DNA of 64,000 nucleotides from Falsiroseomonas sp050563545 (GCF_050563545.1 NZ_JBNXUM010000003.1:277842-341841); one strand, 5' to 3'. Positions 17,522 to 25,734 are shown, numbered from the stretch's first letter. The notes: generated by a model from the sequence alone, not told the origin. Numbers and translations: made by a program.

Positions 17522-18298
17522 CTAGGACGCGGCGACGAGCCGCGTCGCGCGCTGGCCGAGATCCCGCACGATCCGCAGGAGCTTCTCCTCGGGCTCCCGG
17601 GTGATGTGCTGGATTGAGCCGACCAGCGCGACGGACCCGGCCAGGCGGCCCTGGCCGTCGCGCACCGGCGCGGCGAGCGCATTGACGCCGAGAAGGGCTT
17701 CCTCCGGCGCCGTCGCGTAGCCCTGCGCGCGCACCCGCGCGATCTCCGTCGACAATGCCCGAGCATCGGTGATGGTGTGCGGCGTCAGGTGCGGGCGCGG
17801 CTCCGCCAGCAGGCGCTCGAGCGCGGCAGGGGGGCCGAAGGCGAGATGCACCTTGCCCTGGGCGCTCGCATGGGCGGGCAGGCTGCTGCCGACGCGCACG
17901 CCGATGTCGATCGCGTTCGTCCCCGGCAGCGTCGCCAGCACGAAGGCGCCGAAGGGTGTCGGCGTGCTGATCACCACCGATAGCCCCGAAGCGTCGCGCG
18001 CCTCCCGCAGGGCGGGCTGCACGATGGCGGCGAGATCGGTGCCCGCCGGCGCCAGGCGCCCCAGCAAAGCGACCTTGGGGCCGAGCTGGAAGCGGCTGGT
18101 GGCGGGGTCCTGCAGGAGATAGCCGCGGTCGAGCAGCGTGCGGAGATGGCGGAAGGTCGCGCCCTTTGCGAGGCCGAGCCGGGTCGCGATCTGAGTGACG
18201 CCGAGCGGCTCCTCCGCCAGCGCCACGGCTTCCAGCACGCCGAGGACGGTATCCGCGGCCTGCACGCCGCCCTGCCGACCCTTGGTCTCGTCCGCCAT
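17522..18298 (-). CDS. IclR-family transcriptional regulator
   Basis: The 258-residue protein has the IclR N-terminal winged helix-turn-helix (about residues 14-75, with LGVTQIATRLGLAKGATFRHLRTL as recognition region) and the C-terminal effector-binding domain with HASAQGKVHLAF and GVNALAAPVRDGQGRLAGSVALVG. IclR proteins repress or activate catabolic operons in response to small acids. The start at 18298 gives the normal length and has GGACAGG upstream. It faces the Bug-DUF6282-oxidoreductase operon across a 189-base gap holding two matching dyads, so it very likely controls that operon and itself. Confidence 0.93.
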   Translation of the reverse strand: MADETKGRQGGVQAADTVLGVLEAVALAEEPLGVTQIATRLGLAKGATFRHLRTLLDRGYLLQDPATSRFQLGPKVALLGRLAPAGTDLAAIVQPALREARDASGLSVVISTPTPFGAFVLATLPGTNAIDIGVRVGSSLPAHASAQGKVHLAFGPPAALERLLAEPRPHLTPHTITDARALSTEIARVRAQGYATAPEEALLGVNALAAPVRDGQGRLAGSVALVGSIQHITREPEEKLLRIVRDLGQRATRLVAAS

Positions 18299-18316
18299 AC
18301 CTGTCCGCCAATCATT

Positions 18317-18333
18317 GTTCCCGACAGGAGAAC
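18317..18333. promoter_or_regulatory. operator-like dyad, IclR-proximal
   Basis: GTTCCC, five bases, GAGAAC; 19 bases upstream of the IclR start. The half-sites match those of the second dyad at 18448-18464 at all but one base, with the same 5-base spacer. The position fits autorepression by the IclR protein. Confidence 0.5.
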
Positions 18334-18444
18334 ACACGCTAGCCGGCATGGCAAGCCATAACACCCTGACATCCCTGCGCTTCTCTCTTGCCAGCGAGAT
18401 TCCGCTTGACTAGGAAGCGGCTGATGCGTTCTCTGGAGGCGCAC

Positions 18445-18467
18445 GTCGTTCTCGGGGAGAGAACGAC
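18445..18467. promoter_or_regulatory. operator-like dyad, receptor-proximal
   Basis: A perfect nine-base inverted repeat, GTCGTTCTC / GAGAACGAC, with spacer GGGGA, ending 20 bases before the Bug-receptor start and just before its GGAGGAAG ribosome-binding site. A further GTTCTC half-site lies at 18428-18433, exactly 20 bases (about two helical turns) upstream of the GTTCTC in this dyad. Binding here would block transcription or translation start of the operon. Confidence 0.55.
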
Positions 18468-18487
18468 AGTAACACGGAGGAAGCGCC

Positions 18488-19474
18488 ATGGCCGAGGTCA
18501 CCCTGTCCCGCCGCCTGCTGCTCGCCAGCGCCGGCGCGCTCGCCGCGCCGCGTCTGGCGCGCGCGCAAGGCCCGTCCTGGCCCTCGCGTCCCATCCGCTG
18601 GATCATCGGCTTCGCGCCCGGCGGCGTCGGCGACCTCAGCTCCCGGCTCGTCGCCCAGAGGCTCGGTACCGCGCTCGGCCAGACCGTGGTGATCGAGAAC
18701 CGGCCCTCGGCCGGCGGCATCGTCGCCGCCGAGACCGTCGCCCGCGCGCCGGCCGACGGCTACACGATGCTGCTGCTGACGACGAGCGATTCCACCGCGG
18801 CCGCGATGTATCGCCGCCTGCCGTACGACATGATGAAGGACTTCGAGTTCGTCTCGCCCATGTCCTTCTTCGACCTGGTGCTGGCAACTGGCGCCAACGC
18901 GCCGTACCGCACGCTCGGCGACGTCATCGCCGACGCGCGCGCGCGGCCAGGCGCGCTGAACCTCGGCTCCATTTCCGTCGGCAACGGCCAGCATCTCGGC
19001 GCGGAGTTCTTCCGCTCGCTCACGCGCACCGACATGACGATCGTGACCTACCGCAGCACCCCGGACCTGCTGAACGCGACGGCGTCGGGCGACGTGCAGC
19101 TTGCGGCGGAGGTGATGGCGCCGGTGCTGCCGCAGATCCAGGGCGGGCGGCTGAGGGGCCTGGCGCTGGCCTCTCCCGCGCGCTTCCCCGGCCTGCCCGA
19201 CGTGCCGACCGCGGAGGAGGCCGGCGTGCCCGGCTACATCGTGCGGTCCTGGAACGGCATCGTGCTGCCCGCCGGCGCGCCGCGTCCGATCGTGGAGCGG
19301 CTGAACGCCGAGCTCGCCAAGGTGGTCGCGCTGCCGGAGATCAGGGACAAGCTGCTCGAGCTCGGCGTGGCGCCGGCCCAGCCCACCACGCCGGCCGGCT
19401 TCCGCGACTTCGTGGCCCAGGAGAACGCGTTCTGGTCGCGCATCGCGACCGAGGCCAATATTCCGAAGCTGTGA
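18488..19474 (+). CDS. Bug-family (TctC-like) solute-binding protein
   Basis: Periplasmic receptor for carboxylates or other small polar compounds. The 328-residue protein has a twin-arginine-like leader (LSRRLLLASAGALAAPRLARA) cut near residue 26, then the family signatures PIRWIIGFAPGGVGD, GQTVVIENRPSAGG, APADGYTMLL and a late DVPTAEEAGVPGY. Bug receptors usually feed a tripartite tricarboxylate transporter, but no TctA or TctB gene is present in the window. It begins an operon with the DUF6282 protein (11-base gap) and the oxidoreductase, under probable IclR control. A GGAGG site lies 8 bases before the ATG. Confidence 0.92.
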   Translation: MAEVTLSRRLLLASAGALAAPRLARAQGPSWPSRPIRWIIGFAPGGVGDLSSRLVAQRLGTALGQTVVIENRPSAGGIVAAETVARAPADGYTMLLLTTSDSTAAAMYRRLPYDMMKDFEFVSPMSFFDLVLATGANAPYRTLGDVIADARARPGALNLGSISVGNGQHLGAEFFRSLTRTDMTIVTYRSTPDLLNATASGDVQLAAEVMAPVLPQIQGGRLRGLALASPARFPGLPDVPTAEEAGVPGYIVRSWNGIVLPAGAPRPIVERLNAELAKVVALPEIRDKLLELGVAPAQPTTPAGFRDFVAQENAFWSRIATEANIPKL

Positions 19475-19485
19475 GGGCGAGGACG

Positions 19486-20430
19486 ATGCCGGACACCCAT
19501 CTCGACGCCGCTCTGGACGCGCGCGTCGACGCCATCCTGCGCGGCGCGATCGACCCGCATGTCCATTCCGGGCCGTCGATCGCCGCCCGCGCGGTGGACC
19601 ACCTGGAGCTTGCGCGCGACCTGTCGGCTGCCGGCTTCGCCGCGGTGATCACCAAGGACCACGACTACAGCGGCGTGATGACCGCGGCGCTGATCGCCAG
19701 GCACCATCCCGATCTGACGACCCGAGTCTATTCCTGCATCGTGCTGAACAACGTGATCGGCGGCATGAACCCCTATGCCGTCGAGCATTGCGCGGCGATG
19801 GGCGGGAAGATCGTCTTCATGCCGACGCTGTCCGCCGAAAACCACCTGCGTTGGGAGAAGACCTCGGGCTACGCCCATCCTGCCTCGACCCAGAAGATCC
19901 GGCCCGCTTCCGCCGTGCCGGTGCTGGACGCCAACGGCGCCGTGCGCGACGACGTGAAGGAGATCCTGGACGTGGTCGCGCGCAACGACCTGGCGCTGGC
20001 CAGCGGCCACCTTCACGTCACCGAGACCTGGAAGGTCTTTGAGGAGGCGCAGCTCCGCGGCGTGAAGCGCCTGGTATTCACCCATCCCGAGGAGATCGTG
20101 GACGCCAGCCTGAACGACGTGCGCGGCATCGCGGCGATGGGCGCCTTCGTCGAGCACTCCATCTGCATGTTCCTCGACGGATCGAAGTTCAAGGTACGGC
20201 GGGAGGAGGAGCTCGCGGACTTCATCGAGGCCGCGGGTGTGGGGCAGACCATCATCGCCTCCGACCTCGGCCAGGTCGGCGCCTATCACCCGCTGGAGGG
20301 CATGCGGCGCGGCGTGCGGCTGTGCCTCAGGCTGGGCTACGAAGACGGCCAGGTCAGGCAGATGGTGAGCACCAATGCCGCGCGCGCCTTCGGCCTCGAG
20401 GCCGATGTGGCGCGCGTGCTGGGACACTGA
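19486..20430 (+). CDS. DUF6282 family protein, metal-dependent hydrolase-like
   Basis: The 314-residue protein has an amidohydrolase-like metal pattern: IDPHVHSGPS near residue 25 (HxH), SGHLHVTE in the second half, FTHPEE, and ASDLGQ with a late aspartate, in the order seen in TIM-barrel metal hydrolases. I recall this family as DUF6282, with no established reaction. Sitting between a solute receptor and an NAD(P)H oxidoreductase under an IclR regulator, it is probably the first catabolic enzyme for the imported compound, perhaps a lactonase, cyclic-amide hydrolase or decarboxylase. Confidence 0.8.
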   Translation: MPDTHLDAALDARVDAILRGAIDPHVHSGPSIAARAVDHLELARDLSAAGFAAVITKDHDYSGVMTAALIARHHPDLTTRVYSCIVLNNVIGGMNPYAVEHCAAMGGKIVFMPTLSAENHLRWEKTSGYAHPASTQKIRPASAVPVLDANGAVRDDVKEILDVVARNDLALASGHLHVTETWKVFEEAQLRGVKRLVFTHPEEIVDASLNDVRGIAAMGAFVEHSICMFLDGSKFKVRREEELADFIEAAGVGQTIIASDLGQVGAYHPLEGMRRGVRLCLRLGYEDGQVRQMVSTNAARAFGLEADVARVLGH

Positions 20431-20433
20431 CCC

Positions 20434-21159
20434 GTGCACGCGCTGATCGTCCACGCCCACCCGGAGCCGACCTCCTTCAATGCCGCCATGACCGCGGCGG
20501 CGGTCGCGGCGATCCGGGCGGCGGGGCACGACGTGGAGGTCAGCAACCTCTGCGCCGAGGGCTTCGGCGCGGTGGCCGGGCGCGGCGACATGACTACCGT
20601 CGCCGATCCCGCCCGCTTCCACCTTCAGGCCGAGCAGGACCTGGCGGCGCGCAACGGCGCCTTCGCCGCCGATGTCGCGCGGGAGCAGGACCGGCTGCGG
20701 CGGGCCGATCTGCTGGTCCTGCAATTCCCGATCTGGTGGGGTGCGCCGCCGGCGATCCTGAAGGGCTGGTTCGACCGGGTGCTGGCCTATGGCTTCGCCT
20801 ATGTGGACGGGCGGCGCTTCGACACCGGGTTGCTGAAGGGCCGCCGGGCGCTGATGGGGGTGACCACGGGCGGCACGACGGAGCGCTTCTCCGACGCGGG
20901 CGCCTATGGCGAGATCGGGCGGGTGCTCTGGCCTGTCCGGCGGCTGACGCTGGAATACATGGGCCTGGCGGTGGAGGAGCCCTTCGTCGCCTATGCCGCG
21001 CCCCGCGTGGACGCGGGGACGCGGGACGGCTACCTCGCGGCCTGGGGCGCGCGGGTCGGGGCGGCGCTGGATGCGCAGGCGGCGGCCGGGCCCTCGGTCG
21101 CCGGGCCGGACAGCCTGCGGCCGGTGGAGACCGCCCGGGGCTGGGCCTCGGGCGGCTGA
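20434..21159 (+). CDS. NAD(P)H-dependent oxidoreductase, flavodoxin-like fold (NQO1/KefF type)
   Basis: A 241-residue flavodoxin-fold protein. The N terminus (ALIVHAHPEPTSFNAAM) is the FMN/FAD phosphate loop, LLVLQFPIWWGAPPAILKGWFDRV the typical isoalloxazine segment, and MGVTTGG follows. Such enzymes reduce quinones, nitro or azo groups with two electrons. The GTG start lies 3 bases after the DUF6282 stop, so it is the third gene of the IclR-facing operon. The last 20 residues are an Ala/Gly-rich tail of no clear role. Confidence 0.88.
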   Translation: MHALIVHAHPEPTSFNAAMTAAAVAAIRAAGHDVEVSNLCAEGFGAVAGRGDMTTVADPARFHLQAEQDLAARNGAFAADVAREQDRLRRADLLVLQFPIWWGAPPAILKGWFDRVLAYGFAYVDGRRFDTGLLKGRRALMGVTTGGTTERFSDAGAYGEIGRVLWPVRRLTLEYMGLAVEEPFVAYAAPRVDAGTRDGYLAAWGARVGAALDAQAAAGPSVAGPDSLRPVETARGWASGG

Positions 21160-21202
21160 GGCGGCCCGCCCCGGGTGCAGGCCGCGCTTGCCAGCCCGGC
21201 GC

Positions 21203-21221
21203 CGCGGCCCTATAGGCCGCG
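21203..21221. promoter_or_regulatory. hairpin between the oxidoreductase gene and rpmI
   Basis: CGCGGCC (21203-21209) pairs with GGCCGCG (21215-21221) around a CTATA loop. The 180-base gap 21160-21339 must hold the end of one transcript and the promoter and leader of rpmI-rplT. Whether this hairpin is the terminator or part of an L20-binding leader cannot be settled by eye. Confidence 0.3.
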
Positions 21222-21339
21222 CTCCCCGCGCCGTGGCCCCATGGACATGCCCGGCCGGGACCAGCGTCCCTGCCGCATGGTGCGGTCCTGGCCTCCGGGC
21301 CGGGGGCAAGGTGGGGCGCTTCACCCCGAGGAGGGCCAA

Positions 21340-21546
21340 ATGTCCAAGATGAAGACGAAGTCGAGCGTCAAGAAGCGCTTCCGACTGACCGCCTCCGGCA
21401 AGGTCAAGGCCGGCGCCGGCAACAAGCGCCACATGCTGACCGCCAAGACCACCACCATGAAGCGCCAGAACCGCGGCATGTTCGTCCTCGACAAGCAGGA
21501 CGGCGACACGGTGAAGCAGTGGATGCCCTACGGGCTGGATCGCTGA
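21340..21546 (+). CDS. rpmI: 50S ribosomal protein L35
   Basis: A 68-residue basic protein beginning MSKMKTKSSVKKRF, with the conserved KRHMLTAKT segment. It is part of the large ribosomal subunit. The start at 21340 has GAGGAGGG upstream. In many bacteria infC precedes rpmI; here it does not, and an unrelated oxidoreductase operon is upstream instead. rplT starts 13 bases downstream. Confidence 0.97.
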   Translation: MSKMKTKSSVKKRFRLTASGKVKAGAGNKRHMLTAKTTTMKRQNRGMFVLDKQDGDTVKQWMPYGLDR

Positions 21547-21559
21547 GGGGGTCTGAGAC

Positions 21560-21925
21560 ATGGCACGCGTCAAGCGGGGCGTCACGAAGCACGCCCGCCA
21601 CAAGAAGGTCCTCAAGCTCGCCAAGGGCTATGTCGGCCGGTCGTCCACCGCCTACCGCCCCGCGCTCGAGCGGGTCGAGAAGGCGCTGCAATACGCCTAT
21701 CGCGACCGCCGCACGAAGAAGCGCGAGTTCCGTGGCCTCTGGATCCAGCGGATCAACGCGGCGGTGCGCGAGCACGGGCTGACCTATTCCCGCTTCATCG
21801 CCGGGCTGAAGGCCGCGGGCGTGGAGATGGACCGCAAGGTGCTGGCCGAGATCGCCTTCGACGACGCGGCGTCGTTTGCCGCCATCGTCGAGAAGGCGAA
21901 GGGCGCCCTCCCCGCGCAGGCCTGA
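21560..21925 (+). CDS. rplT: 50S ribosomal protein L20
   Basis: A 121-residue protein with the conserved start MARVKRGVTKHARHKKVLKLAKG and the helix YRDRRTKKREFRGLWIQRINAAVRE. It organises 23S rRNA early in large-subunit assembly and in several bacteria represses its own operon by binding the leader RNA. It follows rpmI by 13 bases. Two hairpins lie between its stop and pheS. Confidence 0.98.
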   Translation: MARVKRGVTKHARHKKVLKLAKGYVGRSSTAYRPALERVEKALQYAYRDRRTKKREFRGLWIQRINAAVREHGLTYSRFIAGLKAAGVEMDRKVLAEIAFDDAASFAAIVEKAKGALPAQA

Positions 21926-21991
21926 AGCCCCTTCCGGGCTTCGCGCTGATCGAACACAAGAGGGCCGCTCCCGGCAGGGGGCGGCCCTTTG
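21925..21991 (+). terminator. tandem hairpins between rplT and pheS, terminator or attenuator
   Basis: The first hairpin pairs AAGCCC with GGGCTT (21925-21941). The second is strong: 21961-21972 pairs with 21977-21988 over 12 base pairs (one G-T) around a GGCA tetraloop, followed by TT before GCG. It lies only 18 bases before the pheS start, so it would cut or modulate read-through from rplT into pheST, as the attenuator does ahead of E. coli pheST. I see no convincing phenylalanine-rich leader peptide. Confidence 0.6.
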
Positions 21992-22008
21992 CGTATCTGG
22001 AGCAGACG

Positions 22009-23094
22009 ATGTCAGACGACCTGACGACACTCCGCGCCGAGACGGAAGCCGCGCTGGCTGCAGCAGCGGACCTCCGCGCGCTGGATGCGGTGCGGGTGGC
22101 CGTGATGGGCAAGTCGGGCAGCCTGTCCGGGCTGCTGAAGGGGCTCGGCGCCGTGCCGGCGGAGGCCCGCAAGGAACGCGGCGCCGCGCTGAACCGGCTG
22201 AAGGCGGAGATCGAGGCGCTGCTGGAGACGCGGCGCAAGGTGCTGGAGGAAGCCGAGCTCGAGGCGCGGCTGAAGGCGGAACGCGTGGACGTCTCGCTTC
22301 CCCCACGCCCCTTCGCGCCGGGCACGGCTTCCGATGGCGGCATCCACCCGATCAGCCGCACCATCGAGGAGCTGACCGCGATCTTCGGCGCGATGGGTTT
22401 TCGGGTCGTGGAAGGCCCGGACATCGAGAGCGACTGGCACAATTTCGGCGCGCTCAACATCCCGGACCACCACCCCGCGCGGCAGGACCACGACACCTTC
22501 TATCTGCCCGGGACGATGCCGAACGGGCACCGGACGGTGCTGCGCACGCAGACCAGCCCGCTGCAGATCCGCACGATGCTGGCGGAGCCGCCGCCCATCC
22601 GCATCATCGCGCCGGGCCGCACCTATCGCGCCGACCACGACGCCACGCATTCGCCCATGTTCCACCAGGTCGAGGGGCTGGTGATCGACCGCGCGATCAC
22701 GCTCGGCCATCTCAAGGGCTGCCTGATCGACTTCCTCCGCGCCTTCTTCGGCATCGCCGACCTGCCGGTGCGGTTCAGGTCGTCCTACTTCCCGTTCACC
22801 GAGCCCTCGATGGAGGTGGACATCGGCTGGAACCGCAAGACCGGCGAGTTGGGCGGCGGCGGCGACTGGCTGGAGATCCTGGGAAGCGGGATGGTGCACC
22901 CGAAGGTGCTAGCGAATTGCGGCCTCGACCCGCGGGATTGGCAGGGCTTCGCCTTCGGCATGGGTATCGAGCGCATCACCATGCTGAAGCACGGCATGCC
23001 GGATCTGCGGCCGTTCTACGAATGCGACCTGCGCTGGCTCCGGCACTACGCGGCCGACCCGCTGGCGCCCGCCAGCCTGCACGAGGGTATCTGA
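22009..23094 (+). CDS. pheS: phenylalanyl-tRNA synthetase alpha subunit
   Basis: Class II aminoacyl-tRNA synthetase subunit that activates phenylalanine. The 361-residue protein has the N-terminal coiled coil (residues 1-85), motif 1 (PISRTIEELTAIF), motif 2 around FHQVEGLVID and RSSYFPFTEPSMEVD, and motif 3 GFAFGMGIERITML. The catalytic core is intact. It forms an alpha2-beta2 enzyme with PheT, whose gene starts 165 bases downstream after a palindromic element. Confidence 0.97.
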   Translation: MSDDLTTLRAETEAALAAAADLRALDAVRVAVMGKSGSLSGLLKGLGAVPAEARKERGAALNRLKAEIEALLETRRKVLEEAELEARLKAERVDVSLPPRPFAPGTASDGGIHPISRTIEELTAIFGAMGFRVVEGPDIESDWHNFGALNIPDHHPARQDHDTFYLPGTMPNGHRTVLRTQTSPLQIRTMLAEPPPIRIIAPGRTYRADHDATHSPMFHQVEGLVIDRAITLGHLKGCLIDFLRAFFGIADLPVRFRSSYFPFTEPSMEVDIGWNRKTGELGGGGDWLEILGSGMVHPKVLANCGLDPRDWQGFAFGMGIERITMLKHGMPDLRPFYECDLRWLRHYAADPLAPASLHEGI

Positions 23095-23117
23095 CGTGAG
23101 GTTCGTTCTTCGACTCC

Positions 23118-23224
23118 CTCTCCCCCCTCAGGGGGGAGAGACGTGGGGTGAGGGGGGCGCCTGGATCGCGCACGCCTTCCATGCCCCCCTCACCCAACCC
23201 TCTCCCCCCTATGGGTGGAGAGGG
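23118..23224. repeat. compound palindromic repeat between pheS and pheT
   Basis: Two hairpins flank a larger inverted repeat. The left hairpin pairs 23118-23127 with 23131-23140 (CTCTCCCCCC/GGGGGGAGAG). The right hairpin, 23198-23224, is a similar CCCTCTCC stem with one mismatch. Between them 23146-23158 (GGGTGAGGGGGGC) is the perfect complement of 23183-23195. So two copies of one unit face each other, as in mosaic palindromic elements. A single related unit lies after gap at 3842-3890. The transcript into pheT must pass through it. Confidence 0.75.
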
Positions 23225-23259
23225 CTTCGCGCGCCTTCTCCGAACGCGGAGCACACTCC

Positions 23260-25734
23260 ATGAAGTTCACGATGTCCTGGCTGCGCGAGCACCTAGATAC
23301 CGACGCCTCGCTCGACGCGATCACCACGACGCTGTCCGCCATCGGCATCGAGGTCGAGGGCGTGCACAACCCCGCCGCCGAGCTCGCGGAGTTCCGCATC
23401 GCCCGCGTGATCGAGGCGGTGCAGCACCCCAACGCCGATCGCCTGCGCGCACTCCGCGTCGATCTCGGCGACGGTCGCGAATACTCCGTGGTCTGCGGCG
23501 CGCCGAATGCGCGCACCGGCATGAAGGGCGTCGCCGCCCTGCCCGGCCAGTTCATCCCTGGCACCGGCATCACGCTGAAGGTCGGCGAGATCCGCGGCGT
23601 GAAGTCGGAAGCGATGATGCTGTCGGCGCGCGAGATGGGCCTCGGCGACGACCACTCCGGCATCGTGGACCTGCCGGAGGATGCGCCGGTCGGCACGCGC
23701 TACGTGGACTATGCCAGCCTCGACGACCCCGTGATCGAGATCAAGGTCACGCCGAACCGCGGCGACGCGCTGTCGGTGCGCGGCGTTGCCCGGGATCTGG
23801 CGGCCGCTGGCTTGGGCAAGCTGAAGCCGTGGGACGTCGCACCGCTGCCCGGCGCCTATCCCTCGCCGCTCCAGTGGAAGATCGAGGACCAGCGTGCTTG
23901 CACCTGGGTGCTGGGCCGCGCCGTGCGCGGCGTGCGGAACGGGCCGAGCCCGAAGTGGCTGCAGGACCGCCTGACCGCGATCGGGCTTCGGCCGATCAAC
24001 GCGCTGGTGGACGTCACCAACTTCTTCACCTTCGCCTATGGCCGCCCGCTGCACGTCTTCGACGTGAAGAAGGTCGCGGGCAGCACGCTCGCGATGCGCA
24101 TGGCGCGCCCGGGCGAAGAGCTGGCCGCGCTGAACGGGAAGACCTACTCGCTCACGGAAGAAGACGGCGTCATCGCCGACGCCGAGCGCGTGGAGGCGCT
24201 GGGCGGCGTCATCGGCGGCGAGCATTCCGGCTGCGACGAGGCGACGACCGAGTGCTTCATCGAATGCGCGCTGTTCGATCCCGTGCGCATCGCGCTGTCC
24301 GGTCGGCGCCACGACATCCGCACCGATGCGCGGTCCCGCTTCGAGCGCGGCATCGATCCCGCGCTGCTGCCCAAGGCGCTCGACGCCGCGGCACGCATGA
24401 TCATCGAGCTCTGCGGCGGCGAGGCGTCGGAGGTTTCGTCCGCCGGCGCCGAGCCCGCCTGGGCGCGCCAGGCGACGCTGCGCTTCGAGCGCATCTCGGG
24501 CCTCGGCGGCCTCGACCTGCCGCGTGACGAGGCGGTGCGGCGGCTCACCGCGCTCGGCCTCTGCACGGTGTTGCAGGACGAGCAGCGCGTGACGGTCGCC
24601 GTGCCGCCCTGGCGGAACGACATCGCGGGGCATGGCGCACTCGACCAGGATCCGGCGCTGCCGGCGGATCGCGCGAAGCGGGCCGCGGAGGGCTGCGCCG
24701 CGATCGAGCCGGAATGCGACCTGGTGGAGGAGGTGCTGCGCCTCGGCGGGCTGGATGCGGTCCCGCCGGTGTCGTTGCCTGTGACGTCGCCCGTGCCGCG
24801 GCCGTCGCTGACGCCGAAGCAGGCGCGCGCGGCACTCGCCCGGCGCGTGCTGGCCTCGCGCGGGATGCAGGATTGCGTGACCTACGGCTTCCTGTCGCGC
24901 GACCAGGCGGCGCTGTTCGGGGACACCCCCGACAGCCTTCGCCTGGAGAACCCGATCGCGAGCGACCTCGACCAGATGCGCCCGACGCCGGTCGCCTCGC
25001 TGGCGATGGCGGCTTCGCGCAACGCGGCCCGCGGCTTCGCCGATGTCGCGCTGGCGGAGATCGGGGGCGCCTATCGCGACCCGCATGCCGGCACCAGCCA
25101 GCTCGCCGTCGCGGCGGGTGTCCGCGCGGGCATGTCGGGCGCCAACTGGGCGGCACCGGCACGGGCCGTCGATTGGCTCGACGCGAAGGGCGATGCGGTC
25201 GCGGTGCTGGCCGCGCTCGGCGCACCAATGGCGGGCGTGCAGGTCACGGCCGACGCGCCGGCCTTCTACCACCCTGGCCGCTCGGGCGTGCTGCGGCAGG
25301 GGCCGAAGGTCGTGCTCGCGACCTTCGGCGAGTTGCACCCGAAGGTACGCGCCGCGCTCGACATCCAGGGGCCCGCGGTGGCCTTCGAGGTGTTCCTCGA
25401 CGCGATCGCGGAGCCGAAGAAGCGGAAGAAGGGCGTGCCCGACCTGCCGGCCTTCCAGCCCGTGCGCCGCGACTTCGCCTTCCTGGTGGATGCCGGCGTC
25501 GCGGCGGATGCGCTGCTGCGCGCCGCGCGCGCGGCGGACAAGGCGCTGATCACCGAGGTCACGCTGTTCGACCGCTACGCCGGCGACAAGCTGCCGGAGG
25601 GCAAGGTGAGCCTGGGCATCCAGGTCACGCTGCAGCCGCGCGAGCGCACGCTGACCGACGCTGAGATCGAGGCGGCCGGCCAGAAGGTGGTCGCGGCAGT
25701 GGCGAAGGCGACGGGGGCGGTGCTGCGCGGTTGA
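23260..25734 (+). CDS. pheT: phenylalanyl-tRNA synthetase beta subunit
   Basis: Editing and tRNA-binding partner of PheS, 824 residues. In order: the start MKFTMSWLREHLDTDASL, an OB-fold tRNA-binding domain (about 40-150, VVCGAPNAR), the B3/B4 editing domain (about 200-390, RPINALVDVTNF), the B5 domain, the catalytic-like core and the C-terminal anticodon-binding domain (PVRRDFAFLVD to the end). An oddity is an insertion of about 30 residues (456-487) between PPWRNDI and LVEEVLRLGG in B5, where relatives run straight on; I believe it is shared by Acetobacteraceae. The start at 23260 is preferred over 23215 because the repeat element lies just before it. Confidence 0.97.
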   Translation: MKFTMSWLREHLDTDASLDAITTTLSAIGIEVEGVHNPAAELAEFRIARVIEAVQHPNADRLRALRVDLGDGREYSVVCGAPNARTGMKGVAALPGQFIPGTGITLKVGEIRGVKSEAMMLSAREMGLGDDHSGIVDLPEDAPVGTRYVDYASLDDPVIEIKVTPNRGDALSVRGVARDLAAAGLGKLKPWDVAPLPGAYPSPLQWKIEDQRACTWVLGRAVRGVRNGPSPKWLQDRLTAIGLRPINALVDVTNFFTFAYGRPLHVFDVKKVAGSTLAMRMARPGEELAALNGKTYSLTEEDGVIADAERVEALGGVIGGEHSGCDEATTECFIECALFDPVRIALSGRRHDIRTDARSRFERGIDPALLPKALDAAARMIIELCGGEASEVSSAGAEPAWARQATLRFERISGLGGLDLPRDEAVRRLTALGLCTVLQDEQRVTVAVPPWRNDIAGHGALDQDPALPADRAKRAAEGCAAIEPECDLVEEVLRLGGLDAVPPVSLPVTSPVPRPSLTPKQARAALARRVLASRGMQDCVTYGFLSRDQAALFGDTPDSLRLENPIASDLDQMRPTPVASLAMAASRNAARGFADVALAEIGGAYRDPHAGTSQLAVAAGVRAGMSGANWAAPARAVDWLDAKGDAVAVLAALGAPMAGVQVTADAPAFYHPGRSGVLRQGPKVVLATFGELHPKVRAALDIQGPAVAFEVFLDAIAEPKKRKKGVPDLPAFQPVRRDFAFLVDAGVAADALLRAARAADKALITEVTLFDRYAGDKLPEGKVSLGIQVTLQPRERTLTDAEIEAAGQKVVAAVAKATGAVLRG

